A DNA stretch of 59,077 nt, taken from contig CANITF010000016.1 of NCBI GenBank assembly GCA_947470515.1, forward strand, positions 1-59,077. The letters run 5' to 3'. Below, in pieces: positions 45,592 to 54,004 of the stretch. This DNA comes from Flavobacteriales bacterium. GTDB lineage: Bacteria > Bacteroidota > Bacteroidia > Flavobacteriales_D > Crocinitomicaceae. The position numbers and the translations under genes were made by a program. The notes below the pieces were generated by a model that was given only the letters and a program-made list of their open reading frames with translations, had not been told where the DNA came from and did not search any database. Every line of letters begins with the position of its first letter. Position 1 is the stretch's first letter.

Positions 45592-46509
45592 TTAAAGCTT
45601 CATATGACGTTCCTTCTTTTCAATGTAAATATCAGAAATTGTAACAAGAATACCTGTTTCCTCCACATTGCCAAATTCAGGGTTGACTGCCGTTCCAAAC
45701 GTTTTCATTGTTGCAGACAAATTCATATAAATATTAACCAACGGTGGAATGAATTCTCCATTTTCGCGAACAGCGCTATTTAAAACTTTAAATCCATCTT
45801 TAAAATCTAGACCTTTTAATTGACTGGTAACATATTCTTTGTCATAATTCTGAACAAGTGGATGAAAAGGTGTCATAAGGTTTTCTGTATCCGGAAAATA
45901 ATGTTTCATAAAATGAAGTAAGAAATCCCTACTTGCTGTATTGTAATTTGGATACATCGTAACTTTTCCGAACAGAAAGTTGATCTCAGGATTTAGTACA
46001 ATTAATGACCCCAGACCGTCCCAGATATTATCCAAAGCAAAAAGGCCTTTTCTCGGGTTAACAGTTGGTTGAAAATTAGGTTGAACCCAACTTCTTCCAA
46101 GTTCAATTGTAAAAGGAAGATAGTCTTCAATGAATTTTTTAGAAAAATCAAAGTAATGTGTTGTTGATAAATGAATTTCTCCAGTTTCAGGATCTATTGC
46201 ATCGGCACATTTAATAAATCTGTATCCACCAATAATTTCTTCGTCTTCAGGCGACCAAACAATCAACTGTTGATAGCAAATGATATTGGTGTCGTAATCA
46301 TCTAAATCAACAGATAAGCCAGTTCCACCGCCAGATGCTCTAAAAGTAACCTCTCTTAATCTACCTATTTCTTGCAGAACATTTGGTGCGTTTTGTTGGT
46401 TGACAATATAAATTTCATTGTCGCCTTTTCGGGTTACGCGAACAAATCTATTTTCCGATAATTCAGCTTTAAGAATCGTTTTATCTATTGGGTCAATTAT
46501 TTTTTCCAT
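45592..46509 (-). CDS. glsB: GNAT/hemolysin-like N-acyltransferase (glycine or ornithine lipid synthesis)
   Basis: A 305-residue OlsB/hemolysin-type acyltransferase fold. Visible blocks: IGRLREVTFRASGGGTG (about 45-61), a GNAT-like acyl-carrier motif WSPEDEEIIGGYRFIKC (about 85-101), and ELGRSWVQPNFQP near 145. It is directly downstream of a PlsC-type acyltransferase. In Bacteroides the pair GlsB (N-acylation of glycine) and GlsA (O-acylation) makes glycine lipids; the order and types match here. The amino-acid head group (glycine or ornithine) is not certain from the sequence. Confidence 0.7.
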   Translation of the reverse strand: MEKIIDPIDKTILKAELSENRFVRVTRKGDNEIYIVNQQNAPNVLQEIGRLREVTFRASGGGTGLSVDLDDYDTNIICYQQLIVWSPEDEEIIGGYRFIKCADAIDPETGEIHLSTTHYFDFSKKFIEDYLPFTIELGRSWVQPNFQPTVNPRKGLFALDNIWDGLGSLIVLNPEINFLFGKVTMYPNYNTASRDFLLHFMKHYFPDTENLMTPFHPLVQNYDKEYVTSQLKGLDFKDGFKVLNSAVRENGEFIPPLVNIYMNLSATMKTFGTAVNPEFGNVEETGILVTISDIYIEKKERHMKL

Positions 46510-46511
46510 GC

Positions 46512-47336
46512 TTATTTTTTTGAAGACGCAAGATTATAAACCATATTTTTTATTTCTTGAGCGATAACTTTTTCGGATTTTGTATTGTCAAAATCTTTTA
46601 TGTAAATTTTTTCACCAACAGTAAAGGTGATTGTTTTTCCTTTTTGTTTGTATAATTCGTTAGCAAGGTATATCATTTCAACATTTGCTTTAATTCCAAT
46701 GAATTTTCTAAAACTGGACAAACGATAAAAGAATTTTGATAAATAACCATCAATGTGAATTGGTACAATTGGTTGATTCAATCGTTTTGCATACGTTACA
46801 AATGTTTTTTTCCATTCGATATCACTTATTTCGCCATGTTGTTTTCGACTAACCATTCCAGCAGGAAAAACACATACTACTTCCTCCGAACTAAATACGT
46901 CAAGAACTTGATTTCTTGTTGAAACACCCAATTTGCCGTGTTTATTTATGCCAACAAATAAATCTTGTAGATTAGTCAAATTCATCAAGATGTCATTGAC
47001 AATGAATTTAATATCTTCTCGATGACCTTTGAGAGCAGCTACAAGAGCAATTGCATCCATTCCACCAAGTGGATGATTAAGAGCTAATATAACAGCTTTG
47101 TCTTTTGGAATGTTTTCTAAACCGTTAATTTCAACTTTCACCTCAAGATATTCCATTACCGCAATACAGAAGTCGATATTATAAACATCCTTTTGTTTTG
47201 AAAGGAAATCATTTATTTGATCTTCGTGCAAGATATGTTTTAAGTACCGTAAAATAAATCCTGGAAGCCATTTTAAAAGCCGTGGATTTTTGTTTTCGAT
47301 AATTTTTTCAATATCAATGAATTTCTTTTCTATCAT
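46512..47336 (-). CDS. glsA: PlsC-family lysophospholipid/aminolipid O-acyltransferase
   Basis: A 274-residue membrane-associated acyltransferase. The catalytic block is LALNHPLGGMDA, with His88 and Asp94. This is H-x5-D, one residue longer than the classic H-x4-D, and seems usual in this Bacteroidota subgroup. The acceptor block CVFPAGMVSRK (near 146-156) and PIVPIHIDG follow. It lies 2 bases upstream of the GNAT-type partner, supporting a joint role in aminolipid (glycine-lipid) synthesis. Alternatively it is a general 1-acyl-glycerol-3-phosphate acyltransferase. Confidence 0.72.
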   Translation of the reverse strand: MIEKKFIDIEKIIENKNPRLLKWLPGFILRYLKHILHEDQINDFLSKQKDVYNIDFCIAVMEYLEVKVEINGLENIPKDKAVILALNHPLGGMDAIALVAALKGHREDIKFIVNDILMNLTNLQDLFVGINKHGKLGVSTRNQVLDVFSSEEVVCVFPAGMVSRKQHGEISDIEWKKTFVTYAKRLNQPIVPIHIDGYLSKFFYRLSSFRKFIGIKANVEMIYLANELYKQKGKTITFTVGEKIYIKDFDNTKSEKVIAQEIKNMVYNLASSKK

Positions 47337-47462
47337 GTGTTTTACAAACTTACATAAATCAAACAGATGGATTTTTTATATTCCATTGTTTTATTCACAA
47401 TTGACTCTTCAATTCTTCCGTTATTTTTACAAGGAATGAGGCATTTGTTCGTTGAAGTTGTT

Positions 47463-47470
47463 TAGTTTTG
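47463..47470 (+). promoter_or_regulatory. -7 box for the aminotransferase operon
   Basis: TAGTTTTG matches TAnnTTTG exactly, 24 bases before the ATG. A TTTG at 47444-47447 could be the -33 element, with a short 15-base spacer. Confidence 0.55.
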
Positions 47471-47494
47471 CATTAAAATATTCTCATAATAAGT

Positions 47495-48688
47495 ATGATA
47501 CATTTATCAAATCGTTTAATGGCGATGGAAGAGTCCGCGACCATTGCAATGTCTAGAAAAAGTAGAGAGTTAAAAGCTGAAGGAAAAGATATTATTTCCT
47601 TGAGTTTGGGAGAACCAGATTTCTTTACTCCACAATTTATAAAAGACGCTGCATTAGAAGCGATGGATAATAATTTCACGATGTATACGCCTGTTCAAGG
47701 ATACGATGATTTGAGAGAAAGTATTTCAAAGAAATTTAAGCGTGACAATGGTTTAGATTATACAAAAGATCAAATTGTTACATCAACAGGTGCAAAACAA
47801 TCGATTGCGAATGTTGTTTTAAGCCTTATTAATCCGGGTGATGAAGTGATTGTTCCAGCGCCTTATTGGGTTTCCTATTTGGAGATTGTGAAAGTTGCTG
47901 AAGGAATCCCTGTTATTATCAAAGCTGGAATTGATAAAGATTTTAAAATCTCAGGAGTACAATTAGAGGCTGCGATTACGCCAAAAACTAAAATGCTGAT
48001 TTTCTCAACACCTTGTAATCCAACAGGATCAGTTTATAGAAAAGAAGAATTGAAGGAACTAGCGGATGTGTTGAAAAAATATCCACATATCGTTGTGATA
48101 TCTGACGAGATTTATGAGCATATCAATTTCGTGGGTAAACATGAAAGTTTAGCACAATTTCCAGAAGTGTATAATCAAGTAGTAACTGTAAACGGTGTTT
48201 CAAAAGCATGGGCTATGACTGGTTGGAGACTCGGATATATTGGCGCTCCTAAAGCAATTGCTGACGCATGTACGAAAGTTCAAGGACAATTTACTTCTGG
48301 AACATGTTCGATAACTCAAAAAGCTACAATAGCAGCAATGGAAGCTGACCCGATTGTCTTGAAGGAAATGATTACAGCGTTTAATAAACGTAGAATTTTG
48401 GTCTTGAACGCCCTGAATACTATTAAAGGTGTAAAAGCTAATGTTCCAATTGGAGCATTTTATGTTTTTCCAGACATTTCTGCTTTCTTTGGAAAATCAT
48501 ACAATGGAACTACAGTGCACAATGCAGACGATATGTGTTTGTATTTACTGGATGAAGCATTAGTGGCACTTGTTACTGGAGATGCTTTTGGCGATCAAAA
48601 TTGCATTCGAATTTCATATGCAGCGTCAGACGAAACACTAATTGAAGCGATGAAACGTATTAAATCTGCTTTGGAAAAACTTAATTAA
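47495..48688 (+). CDS. Class I PLP-dependent aminotransferase (aspartate aminotransferase type)
   Basis: Transfers amino groups between aspartate-like amino acids and 2-oxoglutarate; 397 residues. PLP-binding motifs: the Lys237 Schiff base in VSKAWAMTGWRLGY, TPCNPTGSVY for the Asn ligand, and VISDEIYEH for the Asp ligand. Substrate Arg is in the C-terminal FGDQNCIRISYA. The N-terminus SLSLGEPDFFTP is typical of the I-gamma aspartate/prephenate aminotransferase group. Its stop overlaps the following kinase start by one base, so the pair is transcribed together. Confidence 0.92.
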   Translation: MIHLSNRLMAMEESATIAMSRKSRELKAEGKDIISLSLGEPDFFTPQFIKDAALEAMDNNFTMYTPVQGYDDLRESISKKFKRDNGLDYTKDQIVTSTGAKQSIANVVLSLINPGDEVIVPAPYWVSYLEIVKVAEGIPVIIKAGIDKDFKISGVQLEAAITPKTKMLIFSTPCNPTGSVYRKEELKELADVLKKYPHIVVISDEIYEHINFVGKHESLAQFPEVYNQVVTVNGVSKAWAMTGWRLGYIGAPKAIADACTKVQGQFTSGTCSITQKATIAAMEADPIVLKEMITAFNKRRILVLNALNTIKGVKANVPIGAFYVFPDISAFFGKSYNGTTVHNADDMCLYLLDEALVALVTGDAFGDQNCIRISYAASDETLIEAMKRIKSALEKLN

Positions 48689-49683
48689 TGGATTTTAAAA
48701 ATCTTTTTGATCAATTTATTGGCAAGCGAATTCTCGTAATTGGGGATGTTATGATTGATTCTTATTTAAGAGGGAAAGTTAATCGCGTGAGCCCTGAAGC
48801 ACCAGTTCCAATTGTTAGTCTTGATTTAGAAGAAGACCGATTAGGTGGAGCAGCTAATGTTGCGGTGAATCTAATTGCAATGGGAGCACTGCCAATTATT
48901 TGTTCTGTTGTAGGAAACGATAAACAAGGAGAAATTTTAAAAAGTTTATTAGTAGAAGCTGGTATTTCAGACCAAGGATTGGTTTACAGTGCTGATAGAA
49001 AAACGACCGTTAAAACAAGAGTTATAGGGAATAATCAACAGCTTTTACGAATTGATTCTGAACAAACAAATCCCATTTCTCAACTTGAAGAAAAGGATTT
49101 AATAGAATTGGTTAAAGTGTTAATTAACAGCGGTGTTGAGGGTGTAGTTTTTGAAGATTACAACAAAGGAGTTTTAACACCTACGTTGATCCAAAATGTA
49201 ATTTCTTTAGCAAATGAAAAAGGAATCGTTTCAACAGTTGATCCTAAAAAAGAAAACTTTTTAGCGTATAAGAATGTTACATTGTTTAAACCCAATTTAA
49301 AAGAATTAAAAGAAGGACTCGGACTAGATTTTTCATTCGTTCATTCCAAAGATAAATTTGAAGAAGCAGTTGTGCAACTGGAAAAGGAATTGAACAATAA
49401 AATTTCATTTGTGACACTTTCAGAGCACGGTGTATTTATAAAAGAAGGTCAAACTCAAGAATATTTTGCTGCTCATTTAAGAAATATTGCTGATGTTAGT
49501 GGTGCAGGAGATACCGTAATTTCAATAGCAACGCTTTGCTTGATAGCTGGAGTTCCAATTAAGTTGATCGCTGAAATATCGAATATCGCAGGAGGTTTAG
49601 TGTGTGAAGAAAGTGGGGTTGTTTCAATTAATAAAGAACAATTGTTGGAGGAAGTGGAGGAGCTTTTAGGGAAGGAGCGATGA
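48688..49683 (+). CDS. rfaE1: D-glycero-beta-D-manno-heptose-7-phosphate kinase (RfaE/HldE kinase domain)
   Basis: PfkB-family sugar kinase making the 1,7-bisphosphate of heptose for lipopolysaccharide core synthesis; 331 residues. The N-terminus is characteristic: RILVIGDVMIDSYLRGKVNRV, then SPEAPVPIVSLDLEEDRLGGAANVAVN. The ATP/catalytic block ISGAGDT-like reads DVSGAGDTVISIATL near residue 270. The protein ends after the kinase domain, so the nucleotidyltransferase half of E. coli HldE must be encoded elsewhere. Translationally coupled to the aminotransferase. Confidence 0.88.
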   Translation: MDFKNLFDQFIGKRILVIGDVMIDSYLRGKVNRVSPEAPVPIVSLDLEEDRLGGAANVAVNLIAMGALPIICSVVGNDKQGEILKSLLVEAGISDQGLVYSADRKTTVKTRVIGNNQQLLRIDSEQTNPISQLEEKDLIELVKVLINSGVEGVVFEDYNKGVLTPTLIQNVISLANEKGIVSTVDPKKENFLAYKNVTLFKPNLKELKEGLGLDFSFVHSKDKFEEAVVQLEKELNNKISFVTLSEHGVFIKEGQTQEYFAAHLRNIADVSGAGDTVISIATLCLIAGVPIKLIAEISNIAGGLVCEESGVVSINKEQLLEEVEELLGKER

Positions 49684-49700
49684 GTCTCGAATTGAGTGAG

Positions 49701-49762
49701 GAGTGAGGAGTGTTGAATTAGGAGTGAGGAGTGTTGAATTAGGAGTGAAGAGTGTTGAATTA
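49701..49762. repeat. Three 21-bp direct tandem repeats
   Basis: Units 49701-49721, 49722-49742 and 49743-49762, with sequence GAGTGAGGAGTGTTGAATTA plus G. The first two are identical and the third differs by one base. They start 17 bases after the kinase stop. Confidence 0.85.
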
Positions 49763-49800
49763 CAAGTTGAAAAAACGATAAATTGTATTGGTTCAAAAAC

Positions 49801-49828
49801 TAGCAACTAGCAACTAGCAACTAGCAAC
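49801..49828. repeat. Four exact 7-bp tandem repeats (TAGCAAC)
   Basis: Four consecutive TAGCAAC units, 26 bases upstream of the menG ATG, so within its likely leader. Confidence 0.85.
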
Positions 49829-49853
49829 TAACTTGAGTTTAATAAAAAAATAT

Positions 49854-50588
49854 ATGTCAGAAACAAAAGTAGTGAAGCCTTACGGTAACGAAAATACATC
49901 CAAGAAAGAGGAGGTTGCTGAAATGTTTAATAATATTTCCAAGCGCTACGATTTTTTAAATCATTTTTTGTCACTTGGAATCGATAAAATTTGGAGACGA
50001 AAAGCCGTAAACATGCTTCGTCCATTGAACCCTAAACGAATTTTAGATTTAGCGAGTGGAACAGGTGATTTTGCTATCGAAAGTTTGAAATTGAATCCTA
50101 CTGAAATTGTTGGGATGGATATTTCGGAAGGAATGCTGGAAGTTGGTCGCATAAAAATGAAAACGAAAGGTTACGATAACGTAATTACCATGCGGTTAGG
50201 TGATTCCGAAGATTTGCCATATGAAGATGGGTATTTTGATGCATTGACAGTTGGTTTTGGCGTTCGTAATTATGAGAATCTTGAAAAAGGACTAGCTGAA
50301 ATGTTGCGTGTCGTTAGAAAGGGCGGGAAAATTGTGATTCTTGAGTTTTCGAAACCTAAAAAGTTTCCTGTTAAACAATACTATGCGTTCCATTCAAGGT
50401 ATATCATTCCGTTTTTCGGTAAAAGAATTTCAAAGGACGAAAAAGCATATGCTTATTTACCTGAGTCAGTAGCAGCTTTTCCAGAAGGTGAAGCCATGAA
50501 AGAAATCCTACGAAAAGTAGGTTACTTAAACGTGGAATCAAAGCTTGTTTCTGGTGGGATAGCAACAATTTATAGCGGAGATAAATAA
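49854..50588 (+). CDS. menG: Demethylmenaquinone methyltransferase
   Basis: SAM-dependent C-methyltransferase of the last menaquinone step (UbiE/MenG family), about 244 residues from the ATG at 49854. A TTG 21 bases upstream is open too, but the ATG is preferred. Motifs: [21 protein letters not shown] (typical MenG start), [14 protein letters not shown] (SAM motif I), [20 protein letters not shown] and EFSKPK. It pairs functionally with menB at 15.6 kb. It is followed 2 bases later by porT, an order often seen in Bacteroidota. Confidence 0.93.
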   Translation: MSETKVVKPYGNENTSKKEEVAEMFNNISKRYDFLNHFLSLGIDKIWRRKAVNMLRPLNPKRILDLASGTGDFAIESLKLNPTEIVGMDISEGMLEVGRIKMKTKGYDNVITMRLGDSEDLPYEDGYFDALTVGFGVRNYENLEKGLAEMLRVVRKGGKIVILEFSKPKKFPVKQYYAFHSRYIIPFFGKRISKDEKAYAYLPESVAAFPEGEAMKEILRKVGYLNVESKLVSGGIATIYSGDK

Positions 50589-50590
50589 CA

Positions 50591-51355
50591 ATGAATCAAG
50601 ATAAAACACAATATGAACCAATGTTACTCGTTTTTCTCCCCATGAGAATAGCTGTTTTAGCATTATGTCTAGTGTTTTCTTTTGCAATGTATGCTCAAAA
50701 AGAAAAACCATTGAACTACAGAAGGTTTGACGAACGAACGCTGCACTTTGGTTTTATGCTGGGTTTCAATAAGTCAAATTTCACTGCTTTTCCAATCATT
50801 GATGCGTATGAACAGTACGGCTTAAAATCACTCGTTGCTAAATCACAACCTGGTGGACAAGTAGGCATCGTGATGACATTAAAATTAGGAACTCCAGTTG
50901 TTCGATTGCGATTCTTGCCCACATTGTCCTTTCAAGAAAGAGCGTTGCAATATACTTTTGCTAATTCGGACCCAACAAAAAAAGATATCTTTCAGGAAGA
51001 ACGAATTAACTCAACAAATCTCGATTTTCCATTAATGTTTCAATTTAGAACGACTCGTCTAAATAATTTCGCGACTTATTTGTTGTGTGGAGGACAATAT
51101 ACGATTGATTTGCAATCACAAGAAAAGGCAACACAAAATTTCATTGATCCTTTTATTAAAATCAAGAAGTTTGATTTATCTGGTCAAATTGGCGGTGGTG
51201 TAGAATTCTTTGCTCCTTATTTTAAATTTGGAATAGAATTAAAATACGCACACAGCTTTTACAATTCATTTATTCAAGATTTAACACCTGTTTCTAAACC
51301 AATTGATCGCTTGTATAATCAAGTTTGGTGGGTTTCTTTTATTTTCGAAGGATAA
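50591..51355 (+). CDS. porT: PorT family type IX secretion/gliding outer-membrane protein
   Basis: An outer-membrane beta-barrel protein of the type IX secretion system; up to 254 residues. A signal peptide (MRIAVLALCLVFSFAMYAQ) starts at residue 18, so the real start may be the ATG at 50642 or 50621 rather than 50591. Conserved blocks are TLHFGFMLGFNKSNF, LRFLPTLSFQERALQY and the barrel strands ending in YNQVWWVSFIFEG. The context menG-porT matches the flavobacterial arrangement. It implies that the cell uses T9SS, consistent with the cargo-type sorting domain at 55.6 kb. Confidence 0.85.
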   Translation: MNQDKTQYEPMLLVFLPMRIAVLALCLVFSFAMYAQKEKPLNYRRFDERTLHFGFMLGFNKSNFTAFPIIDAYEQYGLKSLVAKSQPGGQVGIVMTLKLGTPVVRLRFLPTLSFQERALQYTFANSDPTKKDIFQEERINSTNLDFPLMFQFRTTRLNNFATYLLCGGQYTIDLQSQEKATQNFIDPFIKIKKFDLSGQIGGGVEFFAPYFKFGIELKYAHSFYNSFIQDLTPVSKPIDRLYNQVWWVSFIFEG

Positions 51356-51359
51356 TCAA

Positions 51360-52913
51360 ATGAGTCAAACAGTTCAATTTCAAATCCTACCCGAACAAGT
51401 GCAGGATTTAGCATTTCTCAAACACAAAATAAAAGAAGAATTAGGACTTAATTCCGATGATTTTCAATTCGATTGGAAAAAACGCAGTATTGATGCGCGA
51501 AAAAGAATCATCAAAATCAATTGTTCATTTGAAGTTTATTTGAAGGATGAATCTATTGAAAAAATAGCATCATTTAATCCTAAAGATGTTTCTAACGAAC
51601 AATCAGTTGCCATAATTGGTGCAGGTCCAGCAGGTTTATTCGCAGCATTGCATTGTTTGGAAGTCGGACTTAAACCAATTGTATTTGAACGCGGAAAAGA
51701 TGTTCGTTCACGCAGACGTGATTTAGCGAAATTGAACAAAGATTCCATTGTAAATCCAGAATCCAATTACTGTTTTGGTGAAGGTGGCGCAGGAACTTAT
51801 TCTGACGGGAAATTATATACACGATCTAAAAAGCGGGGAGACGTTGAAAAAGCGTTGAAGTGGTTTGTGCATTTCGGTGCGGATGACGCTATTTTGGTTG
51901 ATGCACATCCGCATATTGGCACGAATAAATTACCTCAAATCATTGTTGAAATGCGTGAAACGATTATCAAATATGGGGGAGAAGTGCATTTTGAATCGAA
52001 ATTAACTGATGTTCAAGTTGAGAATCATTCAATAAAACGCATTGAAATCAATAGTAAAGAATGGTTGAATTTCGATAATGTCATTATAGCTACAGGACAT
52101 TCAGCAAGAGATATTTTTCACTTGTTGCATCAACGAGGAATAAAGATTGAGGCAAAACCGTTCGCTTTAGGCGTTCGTGTTGAACATACACAAGATCTAA
52201 TTGATACGATTCAATACCATGGAAGGTTGAACGATGATTTTATTCCGCCAGCTTCGTATTCGTTGGTAACACAAGTTGATGGAAGGGGAGTTTATTCATT
52301 TTGCATGTGTCCGGGTGGGATTATTGCTCCATGTGCTACAGCTCAAGAGGAAGTAGTTACAAATGGTTGGTCACCATCGAAACGCAACAATCCGTATTCA
52401 AATTCAGGTGTTGTAGTAGGAATTTCTCCAGAAGATTTTCCTGGAAAAGAACATGATCCATTTGTTTGTCTGGATTTTCAAAAAATGATTGAACGAAAAT
52501 GTTGGGAGTTAGCTGGTGGAACCCAAAATGTTCCAGCGCAGCGTTTATTGGATTTTGTTCAAAAGAAAAAATCAACTGATTTCCCTCGTTCATCTTATAT
52601 TCCAGGATTAACAAGTGTTGAAATGGATACAATTTTTCCGCCATTTGTTGTCAACCGATTAAGAAAAGCCTTTATTGATTTTGGTCAAAAGATGAATGGT
52701 TACTTGACAAATGATGCTGTTTTACACGCGCCTGAATCCAGAACATCTTCACCGATTTCTATTCCTCGGAATTCGGAAACAATGGAGCACGTTGAAATTG
52801 ATGGACTATTTCCTTGTGCAGAGGGAGCGGGATATGCTGGTGGAATAATTTCAGCAGCAATTGATGGGATGAAATGCGTTGATGCGATTTTCATTAAAAT
52901 AAATAAAGAATAA
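51360..52913 (+). CDS. FAD-dependent dehydrogenase (NAD(P)/FAD oxidoreductase family)
   Basis: About 517 residues from the ATG at 51360, 4 bases after porT; an upstream in-frame TTG would overlap porT and is rejected. The N-terminal 80 residues form an alpha/beta domain (QDLAFLKHKIKEELGLNSDD). The FAD motif AIIGAGPAGLFAALHCLE follows near residue 85. Further blocks are RSRRRDLAKLNKDSIVNPES, YCFGEGGAGTYSDGKLYTR, IIATGHSARDIFHLL, SFCMCPGGIIAP and GLFPCAEGAGYAGGIISAAIDG. This matches a widespread family of uncharacterised FAD-dependent dehydrogenases. The substrate is unknown. Confidence 0.85.
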   Translation: MSQTVQFQILPEQVQDLAFLKHKIKEELGLNSDDFQFDWKKRSIDARKRIIKINCSFEVYLKDESIEKIASFNPKDVSNEQSVAIIGAGPAGLFAALHCLEVGLKPIVFERGKDVRSRRRDLAKLNKDSIVNPESNYCFGEGGAGTYSDGKLYTRSKKRGDVEKALKWFVHFGADDAILVDAHPHIGTNKLPQIIVEMRETIIKYGGEVHFESKLTDVQVENHSIKRIEINSKEWLNFDNVIIATGHSARDIFHLLHQRGIKIEAKPFALGVRVEHTQDLIDTIQYHGRLNDDFIPPASYSLVTQVDGRGVYSFCMCPGGIIAPCATAQEEVVTNGWSPSKRNNPYSNSGVVVGISPEDFPGKEHDPFVCLDFQKMIERKCWELAGGTQNVPAQRLLDFVQKKKSTDFPRSSYIPGLTSVEMDTIFPPFVVNRLRKAFIDFGQKMNGYLTNDAVLHAPESRTSSPISIPRNSETMEHVEIDGLFPCAEGAGYAGGIISAAIDGMKCVDAIFIKINKE

Positions 52914-53912
52914 ATGTTTTTCAGAATCACCTTACTACTTATTACACTTTTACAAGTCACCTTTTCAGTTCTTTCGCAACATGAAGCAGTTGATTATTCA
53001 AATCCTTCTAATTGGGCAGTTGTTCCGGGGAATTACCCTGAAAAAATGAAAGAGTTCTTCGTTCGAGATCCGTTTGATTCGATTGATGTTTTTTATGTCT
53101 ATCCAACCCTAATTGTTTCGGAAAAAGATACCCGATGGAATGTTCCAATCGAAGACAAAGAGCAGCAAGGGAAAATATTAAATTCTGTAGTTCCATTTCA
53201 GGCATCAGCATGGGCTAGTTCGGGTCGTTTATATGTGCCGTATTACCGTCAAGCACATTTGCGTTCCTACTATAATTTAGATTCTGGTGGGAGGGAAGCG
53301 TTACTTTTTGCGTATTCAGATGTGAAAGCGGCGTTCGAATATTATTTGGAGCATTTTAACAACGGTCGAGGAATCATTTTAGCGGGTCACAGTCAGGGAA
53401 GTACGCATTTATCCTTTATCTTAAAAGACTTTTTCGACGGGAAACCTTTGCAGAAGCAGTTAGTTGCGGCTTATTTGCCAGGCAATGGTTTCGAGCATGA
53501 TTTATACAAAACAATTCCATTTATGGTTCATCCAGATGAAATTGGAGGTTTTGTGAGTTGGAATACCTTTAAAAAGAAATTGGATCCTACAAATTATGCT
53601 TGGTGCAAAGGAAAGGTTGTGATAAACCCTGTAACGTGGGATACTACAATGGTTGCTCCACGAGAATTACACAAAGGATTTTTATTTTCAAATGGTAAAA
53701 TGTATGAGCAAAGTTTTACCACTAATCGTGGCAACGGAGTAATCTGGATAACAACTCCTCATTTTCCCTACCGCTATATGTCGTTTACAATGAAACAATA
53801 TCACATCGGTGATGTCAATCTCTTTTGGGAAGATATCCGGCTGAATTCTATTTTGCGAACGGAAGTCTTTTTGAAGAAACGGAAGGAAGGGTTTCTTGAT
53901 GAAGGAAAATAA
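52914..53912 (+). CDS. DUF3089 exported alpha/beta hydrolase
   Basis: A 332-residue exported hydrolase. Signal peptide about 1-21 (ending SVLSQ). DUF3089 features: DVFYVYPTLIV (about 58-68), GRLYVPYYRQAHLR (about 103-116) and the nucleophile elbow GHSQGSTH (158-165, Ser160). It belongs to the lipase/esterase-like alpha/beta fold. It begins at the base after the stop of the FAD dehydrogenase gene and is the last chromosomal-type gene before the cassette region. Confidence 0.85.
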   Translation: MFFRITLLLITLLQVTFSVLSQHEAVDYSNPSNWAVVPGNYPEKMKEFFVRDPFDSIDVFYVYPTLIVSEKDTRWNVPIEDKEQQGKILNSVVPFQASAWASSGRLYVPYYRQAHLRSYYNLDSGGREALLFAYSDVKAAFEYYLEHFNNGRGIILAGHSQGSTHLSFILKDFFDGKPLQKQLVAAYLPGNGFEHDLYKTIPFMVHPDEIGGFVSWNTFKKKLDPTNYAWCKGKVVINPVTWDTTMVAPRELHKGFLFSNGKMYEQSFTTNRGNGVIWITTPHFPYRYMSFTMKQYHIGDVNLFWEDIRLNSILRTEVFLKKRKEGFLDEGK

Positions 53913-53931
53913 CTATCTTGTACTAAAATTT

Positions 53932-53998
53932 GATAACCCTCATAAAATGAGGGTTATCCGCCCGATTTGAGAGATAACCCTCAAAAAATGGCGGTTAT
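53932..53998. repeat. Tandem hairpin pair at the left edge of the cassette region
   Basis: A perfect hairpin GATAACCCTCA-taaaa-TGAGGGTTATC (53932-53958), then a second copy of GATAACCCTCA at 53973-53983 with a degenerate right arm TGGCGGTTAT (53989-53998). The two 11-base words are direct repeats 41 bases apart. No T run follows, so it is not a normal terminator. It could be part of an attI-like site or a degenerate attC. Confidence 0.6.
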
Positions 53999-54004
53999 AT
54001 ATAA

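Noticed and set aside
49701-49828. Possible CRISPR array
   Set aside because: The units are contiguous without unique spacers and two different unit lengths are used; simple tandem repeats.
51303-51359. TTG start of the FAD dehydrogenase inside porT
   Set aside because: It would overlap the porT end by more than 50 bases; the ATG at 51360 lies 4 bases after porT and gives a normal N-terminus.
53932-53998. Terminator of the DUF3089 gene
   Set aside because: The first hairpin is strong but has no T run on either strand and is followed by a degenerate second copy; kept as a repeat instead.
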